A DNA stretch of 64,000 nt, taken from positions 1 to 64,000 of the forward strand of contig CABYHL010000004.1 in the NCBI GenBank assembly GCA_902518895.1, in the 5' to 3' direction. Positions 17,837-27,589 of this stretch are shown one piece after another. The notes below the pieces were generated by a model, which made no database searches, was not told the origin of the DNA, and saw nothing but the letters and a program-made list of their open reading frames with translations. Within the stretch, counting starts at the first letter, position 1. Each line of letters begins with the position of its first letter. A program made the position numbers and the translations under genes. Origin of the DNA: an uncultured Alphaproteobacteria bacterium. GTDB lineage: Bacteria > Pseudomonadota > Alphaproteobacteria > HIMB59 > GCA-002718135.

Positions 17837-18254
17837 AAAATAAAAATATGATAATTAAAACGGTTAAAGGTAGTCTGAGATAGTTAAATGCCTGTTTATT
17901 TATTTCGTTTGCAAATAAAATAATATAGTCAAAAAATAACTGAGTTAACAATAGTAAAATTATTAAGATAAAAATTATTATTAAATTAATGTTAAGAAGA
18001 CTTAATATAATAATTATAACAGCAAATAAGCTAGGCAAAAAACCGTATACAACTATGTGAGTTGGCGGATTATTTTTTAAATTCCAGTTAATTGATCCAA
18101 TAAAAACAATTATAATTAAACTATAGTAAATAACAAAATTAAGAAGAACTTCTTCCTCAACTATTAAAAAATAGTATTTATCTAAAAAAGTTAAAACATA
18201 TGGTATTAATCCTAAATATGAAATTAGAAATTGAAAATTAATTTTTTTGGGCAT
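17823..18254 (-). CDS. DUF3429-like membrane protein
   Basis: The 143-residue protein has about five hydrophobic segments. It shows the DUF3429 pattern: early LGLIPYVL, a YYSLIIIVFIGSINW segment, VYGFLPSL, and a terminal YLRLPLTVLIIIFL. Function is unknown; the family is inner-membrane. Its ATG is only 5 bp from the divergent kinase ATG, so the two promoters must lie within the opposite genes, unless one start is misplaced. Confidence 0.72.
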   Translation of the reverse strand: MPKKINFQFLISYLGLIPYVLTFLDKYYFLIVEEEVLLNFVIYYSLIIIVFIGSINWNLKNNPPTHIVVYGFLPSLFAVIIIILSLLNINLIIIFILIILLLLTQLFFDYIILFANEINKQAFNYLRLPLTVLIIIFLFFISL

Positions 18255-18259
18255 TTGAT

Positions 18260-19135
18260 ATGATTGAACAAAGTATCATTTTAGAAATTGAAAAACTTTT
18301 AGATAATAAAAAAATTATAGATAGCAAGTTATTATCAGACTCTTTTGGGATTAATTGCTTAAAAATTGTCACAAGTGATAGTAAAGAGTTTATTGTCAAA
18401 TATTATTACAAAAATAATGGTGAATTTAATGCTATAAAATCTGAGACAGATAATCTTCTTTTTTTTAATAGACAGAAATTTAATCAATTTCCAAGTATTA
18501 TAAACTTTAATGATAATTTATTAATAATGTCATACATAAATAATGATAACGATCAACCAAACCAAACTAAGGATGATTTATTAAATAGTATAATTTCTCT
18601 TCACTCAAATAAAAATAAAGATTACGGTTTTAGTTTTGATACACAAATTGGTGGTTTGAAACAGATTAATTCTAGTTCTAAAAATTGGTTAGAGTTTTAT
18701 AGAGATAAAAGACTGACTTATATATTTGACTTAGTTAACAAAAATCAACCTATGGATGAAACTATTAACACTAAAATTGATTTATTAATTAAAAAGATGC
18801 ATAATTTTATTCCCAACAAACCTATATCATCTTTATTACATGGTGACTTATGGGAAGGAAATATACTTTTTAAAAATAAAAAGTTTGTAGGATTTATTGA
18901 TCCAGGATCTTTTTATGGTCATAATGAATTAGAAATATCTTATTTGAGGTGGTTTAACCCTAAATTTATTGATGAAAGTTTTTTAGATAAGTACAACGAT
19001 CACATCAAGATTGATAAATATTACTTAGAATATGAACCAATTTATCAATTATATTATTCACTGTTAAATGTTTATTTATGGGATAGAAGCTATATTGAAG
19101 ATGTACGAAAATTGCTGGAAAAAATTAAAATATAA
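18260..19135 (+). CDS. Fructosamine/ketosamine-3-kinase family protein
   Basis: The 291-residue protein belongs to the aminoglycoside-phosphotransferase-like fold. The catalytic loop is SLLHGDLWEGNILF (near residue 194) and the metal-binding segment is FIDPGSFYGHNELEISYL (near 213). That GDLW-GN and IDP-x4-GH combination is typical of fructosamine kinases, which phosphorylate glycated amines so that they fall off. The substrate cannot be fixed. Its stop overlaps the asnB start by 1 bp. Confidence 0.82.
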   Translation: MIEQSIILEIEKLLDNKKIIDSKLLSDSFGINCLKIVTSDSKEFIVKYYYKNNGEFNAIKSETDNLLFFNRQKFNQFPSIINFNDNLLIMSYINNDNDQPNQTKDDLLNSIISLHSNKNKDYGFSFDTQIGGLKQINSSSKNWLEFYRDKRLTYIFDLVNKNQPMDETINTKIDLLIKKMHNFIPNKPISSLLHGDLWEGNILFKNKKFVGFIDPGSFYGHNELEISYLRWFNPKFIDESFLDKYNDHIKIDKYYLEYEPIYQLYYSLLNVYLWDRSYIEDVRKLLEKIKI

Positions 19136-21021
19136 TGTGTGGAATTAATGGGATAATTTTTAAAACATCTAAAACAGATGTTTTAAAAATTCTTAAAATG
19201 AATGCGCTTCTAGATCATAGAGGACCGGATGATAGTGGATTTATTAACCATAAAAATCTTTTACTTGGTCATACTAGACTATCTATTATCGATACATCAA
19301 ATCTTGGTTCTCAACCAATGTCTTTAGATGGAAGATATTGGATTATTTATAATGGAGAAATTTATAATTATAAAACTTTAAGGGAAGAACTAATTCTAAA
19401 GAAATATAAATTTTATTCAAATTCAGATACTGAGGTTGTCCTTAATGCTTATAAAGAATGGGGTTTTGATTCATTTCAAAAGTTTAACGGAGAATGGTCT
19501 TTTGCGATTTTAGATAAAAAACATAATGAATTAATAATTTGTAGAGATGGCATTGGATATAAGCCTTGTTATATTTTTGAAAATAATAACTTTTTTGCAT
19601 TCAGTTCAGAAATAAAACCATTTTATGTATTAGAAAATACAATTGAGTTTGATAAGAATAATTTAGGTATAAATTTTACTACTTTAAATAATTGCTCTAA
19701 GACAATATTTAAACATGTTAATCAGCTTACCCAAGGAAGATATTTAAAAATAAATTTAAATAATTTAGAAAAAAGAATTTTTAGATGGGATTATCCTCTT
19801 AAAAATTTACCAAAAATCAATTCAGGATTTAGAGAAAATGTTAATGATTATTTTGATCTTCTATATGAGTCTACAAAATTAAGACTAAACAGCGATGTTA
19901 AAACTGGAACTTCACTTAGTGGTGGTTTGGACTCCTCCTCTATCTTCACATTGATGAATTTGATACAAAAAAAAGAAAATTTGATCGAAGATGATTTAGA
20001 TTTGAACCCAATTATAATGGATTATGAGGAAATGAAAACTAAAGAGGACGCAGTTAAATTATCACAAAAATTTAAAAGAAATTACCAAATAGTTGATTTT
20101 AAAAAGATGACTGCTGATAAAACAATGGAACTTGTTTCATCCCTTGAGGTAGTAGAAGAATATTTTATGCAGTTTGAACTATATAAAAAACAAAAAGAAA
20201 AAGGAATTAAGGTTAGTCTTGATGGTCATGGGGCAGATGAGTTTTTAGGGTATCCAAATTGGATACCAGAATTATCTGTAGATATTTATAACAGTATTGC
20301 TAATAATTTTAAAACAATAAATAAATTTGGGAAAACTCAAAATATAAATAAATTTAAAAGGTTATTTGGTTTAGGTGAGCAAGAGATTACACCTATATCT
20401 TTTAGATCAGTACCAGACTTAAATTATGGTTTCGAAAATTATCTTTATACAGGCAATTTTGATGGGAGTTATCAGATTATTAATGATGATTTAGAAGATT
20501 TAGAAAATTTTCCTTATGAAATATGTTTTACTTATTTGATGTCTTATTGTGGTTGGTTTCAATTTTTTTTAAATAAATGGGACAGGGCGTCAATGTCAAA
20601 TTCCGTTGAGGTTAGAATGCCTTTTTTAGATAATAATGTAAGATTATTTGGATTGGCATTAAGTGGTTCTAATAAGCTGAAAAATGGTTTTACAAAATCA
20701 GTATTAAGAGAAGCTTTTAAAAATTATTTTCCTAAAACTATGTATACTCAACAATTTAAACAAGGCTTAACTATACAAAATGTTGATTATGATGAAAATA
20801 CTATAAATTTGATTTCTGAAATAATTAATGAAAGTGAATTTAAAGAAAGTAATGTTTACAATTTTAAAAACATTAATGATGATTTTATTAATAATAAAAA
20901 TTTAGATAAAATATGGTTGCTTTGTAAGTATTTCTTAATGATAAAAGGTTTCAAAAATAGATATGATTCTATTAATATCGATTTGAAAACCAAAGAGAAA
21001 AGTAATTTATTAAATTCTTAA
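19135..21021 (+). CDS. asnB: Asparagine synthase (glutamine-hydrolysing)
   Basis: The 628-residue protein has an N-terminal class II glutamine amidotransferase domain starting MCGINGII with catalytic Cys2, plus LDHRGPDDSG and NGEIYNY. The synthetase domain has the pyrophosphatase loop TSLSGGLDSSSIF (near residue 260), DGHGADEFLGYPNW and RMPFLDNNVRLF. It forms Asn from Asp and Gln, or amidates a related carboxylate. With sugar and glycan genes nearby, a role in surface-polymer amidation cannot be excluded. It converges on the aldo/keto reductase gene, overlapping by 4 bp. Confidence 0.9.
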   Translation: MCGINGIIFKTSKTDVLKILKMNALLDHRGPDDSGFINHKNLLLGHTRLSIIDTSNLGSQPMSLDGRYWIIYNGEIYNYKTLREELILKKYKFYSNSDTEVVLNAYKEWGFDSFQKFNGEWSFAILDKKHNELIICRDGIGYKPCYIFENNNFFAFSSEIKPFYVLENTIEFDKNNLGINFTTLNNCSKTIFKHVNQLTQGRYLKINLNNLEKRIFRWDYPLKNLPKINSGFRENVNDYFDLLYESTKLRLNSDVKTGTSLSGGLDSSSIFTLMNLIQKKENLIEDDLDLNPIIMDYEEMKTKEDAVKLSQKFKRNYQIVDFKKMTADKTMELVSSLEVVEEYFMQFELYKKQKEKGIKVSLDGHGADEFLGYPNWIPELSVDIYNSIANNFKTINKFGKTQNINKFKRLFGLGEQEITPISFRSVPDLNYGFENYLYTGNFDGSYQIINDDLEDLENFPYEICFTYLMSYCGWFQFFLNKWDRASMSNSVEVRMPFLDNNVRLFGLALSGSNKLKNGFTKSVLREAFKNYFPKTMYTQQFKQGLTIQNVDYDENTINLISEIINESEFKESNVYNFKNINDDFINNKNLDKIWLLCKYFLMIKGFKNRYDSINIDLKTKEKSNLLNS

Positions 21022-22070
21022 ACACACGGGTTCGGATCTGACAAATGAATATCTTCGATCTCTTTTAAAACTTCCTTTGATAAAGTAATATCAATACTAT
21101 CAATATTTTCTTTAAGTTGTTCCATTGTCGTAGCTCCAATAATATTACTTGTTACAAACGGACGATCATTCACAAAAGCATTGGCAAATGTAGATGGAGC
21201 TATACCAAGTTTATGCGCAAGGTTAACATATTGTTCAATAGCATTTTCTCCTCTTTCGGTATGGTGTCTTGAAAATCTTCTTGGCCACAGAGTATACCTT
21301 GCTTTTTTTGGATTTTTACCTCCAATATATTTACCACTCAATCTTCCTCCAGCTAAAGGCGAATAAGCTAGTAAGCCACAATTCTCTCTGATTGATACTT
21401 CAGAATTATGAATATCAAATACTCGATTAACCAAACTATAAACATTTTGAATAGACATCATGCGTGGTAAATTTTTTTCTTTAGATAATTGAAGATATTT
21501 CATAACACCCCAAGGTGTTTCATTAGATAAACCTACATATCTAATCTTTCCTGCTTTAACAATCTGATCTAAATTATATAAAACCTCTTCAACGGTAGTC
21601 CAATCATTATCACTAGCATCGTATTCAAAATCTAAAATTCCAAATTTTGGAACTTTTCTTTCAGGCCAATGTAATTGGTACAAATCAATATAATCAGTCT
21701 TTAATCTTTTGAGACTTGCATCTATTGCAGCATTCATATTTTTTTTATCAAAACCAAGATTTTTTGATCCTTCTCTAATCCACTCAAGACCATCTGATTT
21801 AGAGGCTATTTTTGAGGCTAGAAATATTTTATCTCTGTTTTTCTTTTCTTGAAACCAATTACCAACTATCTCCTCAGTTTTACCATAAGTTTCTTTTCTA
21901 GGCATGACCGCGTATAACTCTGCAGTATCAAAAAAATTAACTCCTCTTTCAACAGCATAATCCATTTGATCGAAACCATCTTGTTGACTGTTTTGTTCAC
22001 CAAAAGTCATTGTACCTAAACAAATGACGCTTACATCAATATCTGTATTGCCTAATTTTCTATATTTCAT
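21018..22070 (-). CDS. Tas-like aldo/keto reductase, copy 2
   Basis: The 350-residue protein aligns along its length with E. coli Tas-type NADP(H)-dependent aldo/keto reductases: LGTMTFGEQNS, FDTAELYAVMPRKETYG, LYQLHWPERKVPKFG, VGLSNETPWGVMKYLQ and IIGATTMEQLKENIDS. The tetrad Asp, Tyr, Lys (LASK) and His is present. It is a tandem paralogue of the next gene, with 113-bp and 71-bp blocks that are identical at DNA level. The substrate is unknown. Confidence 0.92.
   Translation of the reverse strand: MKYRKLGNTDIDVSVICLGTMTFGEQNSQQDGFDQMDYAVERGVNFFDTAELYAVMPRKETYGKTEEIVGNWFQEKKNRDKIFLASKIASKSDGLEWIREGSKNLGFDKKNMNAAIDASLKRLKTDYIDLYQLHWPERKVPKFGILDFEYDASDNDWTTVEEVLYNLDQIVKAGKIRYVGLSNETPWGVMKYLQLSKEKNLPRMMSIQNVYSLVNRVFDIHNSEVSIRENCGLLAYSPLAGGRLSGKYIGGKNPKKARYTLWPRRFSRHHTERGENAIEQYVNLAHKLGIAPSTFANAFVNDRPFVTSNIIGATTMEQLKENIDSIDITLSKEVLKEIEDIHLSDPNPCV
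21109..21221. repeat. 113-bp block identical to 22180-22292
   Basis: This segment and 22180-22292 are identical over 113 bp, within the 3' parts of the two reductase genes. A second identical block of 71 bp is 21340-21410 versus 22411-22481. The flanking sequence is clearly diverged. The patchy identity suggests gene conversion rather than a very recent duplication. Confidence 0.9.
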
Positions 22071-22088
22071 TTTTTAATTTCATAATTA

Positions 22089-23138
22089 TTAAACACAAGG
22101 GTTTGGATCATAAAGATGAATATCTTCAATCTCGTGTAAAATATCATCAGTTAAAGTAATATCAATGCTATCTATATTCTCTTTAAGTTGTTCCATTGTC
22201 GTAGCTCCAATAATATTACTTGTTACAAACGGACGATCATTCACAAAAGCATTGGCAAATGTAGATGGAGCTATACCAAGTTTATGCGCAAGTTTAACAT
22301 ATTTTTCTATAGCAATTTCTCCTCTCATTGTGTTGTGTCTATCAAAGCGACTAGCCCACAATGTAAATCTTGTATTAGGTGGATTTTTACCTCCTAAATA
22401 TTTTCCACTTAATCTTCCTCCAGCTAAAGGCGAATAAGCTAGTAAGCCACAATTCTCTCTGATTGATACTTCAGAATTATGGATATCAAAAATTCTATTT
22501 ACTAAACTATAAACATTTTGAATAGACATCATTCGGGGAAGATTTTTTTCTTCTGATAATTTCATATATTTCATTACACCCCAAGGTGTTTCATTAGATA
22601 CACCTATATGCCTTACTTTTCCTTGCTTAACTAAATCTTGAAGACAAGATAAGACTTCTTCTAACTCAACCCACGAGTCTTCAGGGTCATATTCAAAATC
22701 TAATTTTCCAAACTTTGGTACTTTTCTTTCTGGTGCGTGGAGTTGGTATAAATCAACATAATCAGTTTTTAATCTTTTAAGACTACCATCTATTGCAGCA
22801 TTTATATTTTTTTTATCAAAGATGAGATTTGGTCCTCCATCTCTTATCCAACTATTGCCTTCACTTTTAGCACAAATTTTAGTTGCTAAAATTACGTCTT
22901 TTCTTTTATTATTTTGACTAAACCAATTACCAATAATTTCCTCTGTTTTGCCATACGTTTCAGCTCTTGTTGGTATAGAGTAAACTTCAGCTGTATCAAA
23001 AAAATTTACACCTCTTTCAAATGCATAATCCATCTGTTCAAAGCCGTCATCTTGATTATTTTGTTCTCCCCAAGTCATTGTGCCAAGACAAATAACGCTA
23101 ACATTTAAATTTGTTGTCCCTAGTTTTCTATACTTCAT
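22089..23138 (-). CDS. Tas-like aldo/keto reductase, copy 1
   Basis: The 349-residue paralogue lies directly upstream of copy 2 with an 18-bp gap, probably in one transcript. Key motifs are LGTMTWGEQNN, FDTAEVYSIPTRAETYG, LYQLHAPERKVPKFG and VSNETPWGVMKYMK. The tetrad Asp, Tyr, Lys (LATK) and His is present. After the catalytic His it has Ala where copy 2 has Trp, which could alter the substrate pocket. Both copies end DPNPCV. Confidence 0.92.
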   Translation of the reverse strand: MKYRKLGTTNLNVSVICLGTMTWGEQNNQDDGFEQMDYAFERGVNFFDTAEVYSIPTRAETYGKTEEIIGNWFSQNNKRKDVILATKICAKSEGNSWIRDGGPNLIFDKKNINAAIDGSLKRLKTDYVDLYQLHAPERKVPKFGKLDFEYDPEDSWVELEEVLSCLQDLVKQGKVRHIGVSNETPWGVMKYMKLSEEKNLPRMMSIQNVYSLVNRIFDIHNSEVSIRENCGLLAYSPLAGGRLSGKYLGGKNPPNTRFTLWASRFDRHNTMRGEIAIEKYVKLAHKLGIAPSTFANAFVNDRPFVTSNIIGATTMEQLKENIDSIDITLTDDILHEIEDIHLYDPNPCV

Positions 23139-23208
23139 ACTATTTTTATAAAATGCCTTGAAATTGTCGGATTTATAGCGATATTAGTAATAATTAAAAG
23201 GAGAAATT

Positions 23209-23961
23209 ATGGCTTTAGACTTTAATCAACGATCTTATACTAAATCAGTAGATCAGGCAGCAATTGATGAAGGCTTGAGAGCGTATATGCTTAAAGTCTA
23301 CAATTATATGACAATTGGCTTGTTACTTACTGGATTTATTGCTTACTTTTTTGGAAAAGCATCAATAGTTACAAACGAGATGGGTCAAATTGTAGGAGTA
23401 ACTCAAGTTGGTGCATTACTTTTTGGATCTCCACTCAAATGGGTTATTATGCTAGCTCCACTAGGGTTTGTTTTTTATTTAAGTGCCAGAATCAATAGGA
23501 TGTCAGTTTCGGCTGCACAGATAACTTTCTGGTTATTTGCAAGTATAATGGGACTATCTCTTGCCTCAGTATTTATTGAGTTTACTCAAACATCTATTGC
23601 TAGAGTATTTTTTATTACAGCAAGTACATTCGGAGCAATGAGCTTGTATGGATACACAACAAAAAGAGACTTAACAAAACTTGGTGGTTTCTTATTTATG
23701 GGACTAATTGGTATTATTATTGCAAGCGTTGTTAATATCTTTGTTGGCTCGACAGCATTGCAGTTTGCAATCTCGGTTATTGGTGTTCTAGTTTTTGTTG
23801 GACTAACAGCATACGATACACAAAACATAAAAAATATGTATTATGGTGGTGATAGTGAAGAAATAGGATCAAAAAAAGCATTGATGGGTGCATTAAAATT
23901 GTATTTGGACTTCATCAACTTATTCATTTTATTGCTACAATTATTTGGTCAAAGAAGATAA
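23209..23961 (+). CDS. BAX inhibitor-1 (YbhL/YccA) family membrane protein
   Basis: The 250-residue protein has seven hydrophobic segments after an N-terminal RSYTKSVDQAAIDEGLRAYMLKVYNYM stretch. It shows the family features GLTAYDTQNIKNMYYGG and a terminal LYLDFINLFILLLQLFG. A good ribosome site AAGGAG precedes the ATG. BI-1 proteins are inner-membrane, often interact with FtsH or act as ion leaks; the exact role here is unknown. A strong terminator follows. Confidence 0.93.
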   Translation: MALDFNQRSYTKSVDQAAIDEGLRAYMLKVYNYMTIGLLLTGFIAYFFGKASIVTNEMGQIVGVTQVGALLFGSPLKWVIMLAPLGFVFYLSARINRMSVSAAQITFWLFASIMGLSLASVFIEFTQTSIARVFFITASTFGAMSLYGYTTKRDLTKLGGFLFMGLIGIIIASVVNIFVGSTALQFAISVIGVLVFVGLTAYDTQNIKNMYYGGDSEEIGSKKALMGALKLYLDFINLFILLLQLFGQRR

Positions 23962-23992
23962 TTCTTTTAAAACCCAAATATCTTTTTATTAT

Positions 23993-24021
23993 ACCCAGTC
24001 TTTTAAAGACTGGGTTTTTTT
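23993..24021 (+). terminator. Rho-independent terminator directly abutting the next start codon
   Basis: A perfect stem ACCCAGTCTTT/AAAGACTGGGT is followed by seven T. The T-run ends at 24021, and the ATG of the next gene is at 24022. Confidence 0.9.
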
Positions 24022-25830
24022 ATGTCTAACTTAGAAAATAAACTTAAAAAAATTATCGATACATTCAATAATGTAAATAAGGAAATTGCTTTCAATGATA
24101 TAAAAAAGTTATCTGAAAAATATAATAAAAATATAAGCGTTCAAAATATTATGTATCAAATATCTATGAAAGTTGGTGACATAGATACATCTATTAATGC
24201 TTTAAAAAAAATTTTGTTCATCGATAAAAAAAACATTTCATACCTTTCTCAATTATATAAATTACTTATAAGAAAAGGTTTGCTTGATCAGGCGTTAGAA
24301 AAAATTAATTCTATACTTGAAAAAGATAATAAAAATTATGAAGCTTTACGTGACAAATCCTATATTTATTTTTTAAAGAAAGATTATATTGAAGCAAAGA
24401 AATACATTGAGAATATTTTAAACTTAAAAGATGACGATTACTTTGGCTACAATATTAAAGGATTAATATATCTTAAAAATAATTTTTTTGAGAAAGCTAA
24501 AAATTTCTTTAATACAGCTTTAAAAATAAATGATAGGTACATAGATAGCTACAATAATTTAGGCGCTTGTTTGCTTGAGTTAGAAAAACTTGATGAAGCA
24601 AAAAAAATCTTCGATAGTGCCTATGACCTTGATAAAAAAAATGTATCAACCCTGATAAATTTAGCTAATGTTCTAAGCCTTCAAGATAATATTGTTGGAG
24701 CAGTGAATTATTATAATGAAGCTTTAAGTTTAGAACCAAACAATCAAGAAATAATTTCAAATTTAGCTATATGCTACTGCAGAGATGGCAAAGAGAAAGA
24801 AGCAAAAATATTCTACGATAGAGCAATAAAAATTAATCCGTATGATTACAAATTAATGTATGCATATTGTACATTACAGTTAAAAATAAATAATTTTGAT
24901 GATTCTTGGGAATTATTTGATTCACGATTATTGATAGAAAAAAATAAAAACAAGTTAAGCAATTTTGATTTAATTAAAAATAATTTATTTAAAAATTTAA
25001 CTATTAATCAAGATGACAAATTACTTGTTTTGAGAGAACAAGGAATAGGTGAGGAAGTTTTATTTAGTTCAATATATCCTGATATTATAAATAAATTTAA
25101 AAGTCTCAAAATAGAAGCCGACAAAAGATTAGTACCTATTTTTAATCGATCATTTGGAAAAGAAATATTTGTAGAAGATGGATATTACTCAAAAAATTCT
25201 AATGTATCTGATTTTGATAAAATTATATATGCAGGAAGTTTAATCAAATTTTTCAGAAAAAATAAAAGTGATTTTGATTATATTCATTATTTAATTGCAA
25301 GAGAAGATATTGTTCAAAATTACAAAGAAAAACTAAACAATCATAAGGATAAGTTAAAAATAGGTATATCTTGGAAAAGTGTTGTAAATATTTACGGTAG
25401 TCTGAAATCATTATCAATTAAAGATTTTGAGCCATTGTTTATGGACAACAGATTAATTATTAATTTACAATATGGAGATATTGATTCAGAAAAAAAATAT
25501 ATATTTGAGCAAAACAAATACTTGGAAGTGTTTAGCGATTTAGATTTATTTAATGATATTGAGTCATGTATAGGATTACTGAAAAATTTAGATTTATTTA
25601 TTACTGTAAGTAATTCAACAGCACATTTTGCTGGAGCTTTAGGTATACCAACAATACTAATTTGCCCAAGAAAATCATCTACTTATTACTATTGGAACAC
25701 ACAAACCGGTTCTTCAATTTGGTATAAAAACATAAAAGTTTTAGGAATTGAAAAATCAATTAATGATACAGTTAATGTAATTAATAATATTTTAGAAAAA
25801 GGAAATGAATTTAAATTTTCAAATCAATAA
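24022..25830 (+). CDS. TPR-repeat protein with GT9/GT41-like C-terminal domain (first of a pair)
   Basis: The 602-residue protein has a long array of tetratricopeptide repeats (residues about 40-300; e.g. YIDSYNNLGACLLELEKLDEA). A C-terminal domain follows with VLREQGIGEEVLFSSIYPDI, IGISWKS and ITVSNSTAHFAGALGIPTI. That combination resembles the sugar-nucleotide domain of TPR-linked glycosyltransferases that modify surface or flagellar proteins. The annotated ATG touches the preceding terminator and has no Shine-Dalgarno, so it may be leaderless or start downstream. It overlaps its paralogue by 26 bp. Confidence 0.78.
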   Translation: MSNLENKLKKIIDTFNNVNKEIAFNDIKKLSEKYNKNISVQNIMYQISMKVGDIDTSINALKKILFIDKKNISYLSQLYKLLIRKGLLDQALEKINSILEKDNKNYEALRDKSYIYFLKKDYIEAKKYIENILNLKDDDYFGYNIKGLIYLKNNFFEKAKNFFNTALKINDRYIDSYNNLGACLLELEKLDEAKKIFDSAYDLDKKNVSTLINLANVLSLQDNIVGAVNYYNEALSLEPNNQEIISNLAICYCRDGKEKEAKIFYDRAIKINPYDYKLMYAYCTLQLKINNFDDSWELFDSRLLIEKNKNKLSNFDLIKNNLFKNLTINQDDKLLVLREQGIGEEVLFSSIYPDIINKFKSLKIEADKRLVPIFNRSFGKEIFVEDGYYSKNSNVSDFDKIIYAGSLIKFFRKNKSDFDYIHYLIAREDIVQNYKEKLNNHKDKLKIGISWKSVVNIYGSLKSLSIKDFEPLFMDNRLIINLQYGDIDSEKKYIFEQNKYLEVFSDLDLFNDIESCIGLLKNLDLFITVSNSTAHFAGALGIPTILICPRKSSTYYYWNTQTGSSIWYKNIKVLGIEKSINDTVNVINNILEKGNEFKFSNQ

Positions 25831-27589
25831 TCTTCTTAGAAAGTTTGAATCTGGTAAAAAACTGGATAGTTATAGAGAATTATTAAAAATTTTTAAAAAA
25901 AATAAAGATGATAATTTATTACGTTACAATTTGGCAGTAATTCAGCAAAAACTTAATTTAAATGAGGAGGCAAAGATTAACTACAATTATTTAATTAAGT
26001 TTGAAAAAAATATAAAGGCTATGATTAATCTTTATAATATTTTATTCTCGGAAGAAAAATACTACGAAGCATTAAATATAATAGATAATATATTAAAAAT
26101 TCAACAAATTGAAAACGTTCACAAAGATAAAGCTTTTGCGTGTTTAAAATTAAACAATATTAAAATTTCTCGAGAAATATGTGAATATTATCTTAGTAAA
26201 AATAGTAAAGATTTAATTGCTCTTAATATTTTAGGTCAATGTTCCTTTGCTGAAGGAGATAATAAAATGGCTATAAAAATCTTTAATAATATCTTAGAAT
26301 TTGATACTAATAATTTATCTGCAATAAATTCATTAGGTAGAATTTATCATGAGAAACGTGATACAAAAAATGCGGAAAAGTTTTTTTTATTAGCATTAGA
26401 AAGAGACAGATATTCTTACCATATTGTAAATAATATTGCTGGTTTTTATAGAGAAGAAGGAAAAAATGATAAAGCTGTATATTATTATAAAAAAGCCATT
26501 AATCTAAATCCAAACAATCCATATGTTTATAATAATTTATCTAAAACTTTTTTTGATTTAGGCATTAGTGAAGAAGCAAAAGATAATAGTTTTAAAGCAT
26601 TAAAGATAAAACCTGATGATGGTGATATACAAAAAACATTGTCATTTATTTATTTAAAAGATCATGATTTTGAAAAAGGTTGGGATTATTTTGATGGAAG
26701 ACTAAAGTTGAATGAATTTGTTAATAAGAATAAAAATATTAAAAGATTAAATAAAAAACTATTTAGAAAAAAAATATTAAATAAATCTAAAAATAAATTT
26801 TTGATTGTAAGAGAACAGGGTGTTGGAGATGAAATTCTTTATGCTTCAATGTATGGCGATCTTTTAAAAACATTAGAAAATGTTACTATAGAATGTGATC
26901 CAAGATTATTAAATTTATTTAAAAGATCTTTTCCAAAATATAGTAATAACTTTGTTGAGCTTGGAAGTATTTCAAATAATGATTATGAATTAAAAAAAAT
27001 TGATTATGTTTTGTACGCTGGAAGCTTAGGTAGATATTATCGTAAAAGATTAGAAAATTTTATTAATGAACCATTCCTAAAAATAGATCAAAAAAAATAT
27101 AGAGAGATACAAAGTAAATTATCTAAATATGATAATAAATACAATATTGGAATTTCATGGAAAAGTTTTAATAATAGATACGCGTCTGACAAATCATTAG
27201 AGTTAGACGACTTTAGAGATGTATTTAAGTTACCAAATTGTAATGTTTTTAATTTTCAATACGGTGATGTTTTAAATGAGATTAATAACTTTAATAATGA
27301 AAAAAATAAACTTTTGAGTATTGATGATTTAGATCTTTATAATGATTTTGAAAGTGTTGCTGCATTTTTAAAATCACTAGATATGTTTGTAACTATAAGT
27401 AATAGTACTGCGCATCTAGCAGGTTCACTAGGTGTAAAAACAATATTAATAAAGCCTGATAATTATGCTCTTTTTCATTATTGGAACCAAAAAAATAATA
27501 AAACACCTTGGTATAATTGTGTTGAACTAATTGAAAGAGAGGACTTTTTAAATGGATTTATAAAGCTAGAAAATTATTTGGATTTATGA
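25805..27589 (+). CDS. TPR-repeat protein with GT9/GT41-like C-terminal domain (second of a pair)
   Basis: The 594-residue paralogue of the preceding gene has the same layout. TPRs span about residues 30-290 (NNIAGFYREEGKNDKAVYYY). The C-terminal domain has IVREQGVGDEILYASMYGDL, YNIGISWKSFNNRYASDKSLEL and VTISNSTAHLAGSLGVKTI. The two diverge strongly at the N-terminus but share the C-terminal motifs, suggesting different targets and a common transfer chemistry. It converges on the next glycosyltransferase gene, overlapping by 6 bp. Confidence 0.78.
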   Translation: MNLNFQINNLLRKFESGKKLDSYRELLKIFKKNKDDNLLRYNLAVIQQKLNLNEEAKINYNYLIKFEKNIKAMINLYNILFSEEKYYEALNIIDNILKIQQIENVHKDKAFACLKLNNIKISREICEYYLSKNSKDLIALNILGQCSFAEGDNKMAIKIFNNILEFDTNNLSAINSLGRIYHEKRDTKNAEKFFLLALERDRYSYHIVNNIAGFYREEGKNDKAVYYYKKAINLNPNNPYVYNNLSKTFFDLGISEEAKDNSFKALKIKPDDGDIQKTLSFIYLKDHDFEKGWDYFDGRLKLNEFVNKNKNIKRLNKKLFRKKILNKSKNKFLIVREQGVGDEILYASMYGDLLKTLENVTIECDPRLLNLFKRSFPKYSNNFVELGSISNNDYELKKIDYVLYAGSLGRYYRKRLENFINEPFLKIDQKKYREIQSKLSKYDNKYNIGISWKSFNNRYASDKSLELDDFRDVFKLPNCNVFNFQYGDVLNEINNFNNEKNKLLSIDDLDLYNDFESVAAFLKSLDMFVTISNSTAHLAGSLGVKTILIKPDNYALFHYWNQKNNKTPWYNCVELIEREDFLNGFIKLENYLDL

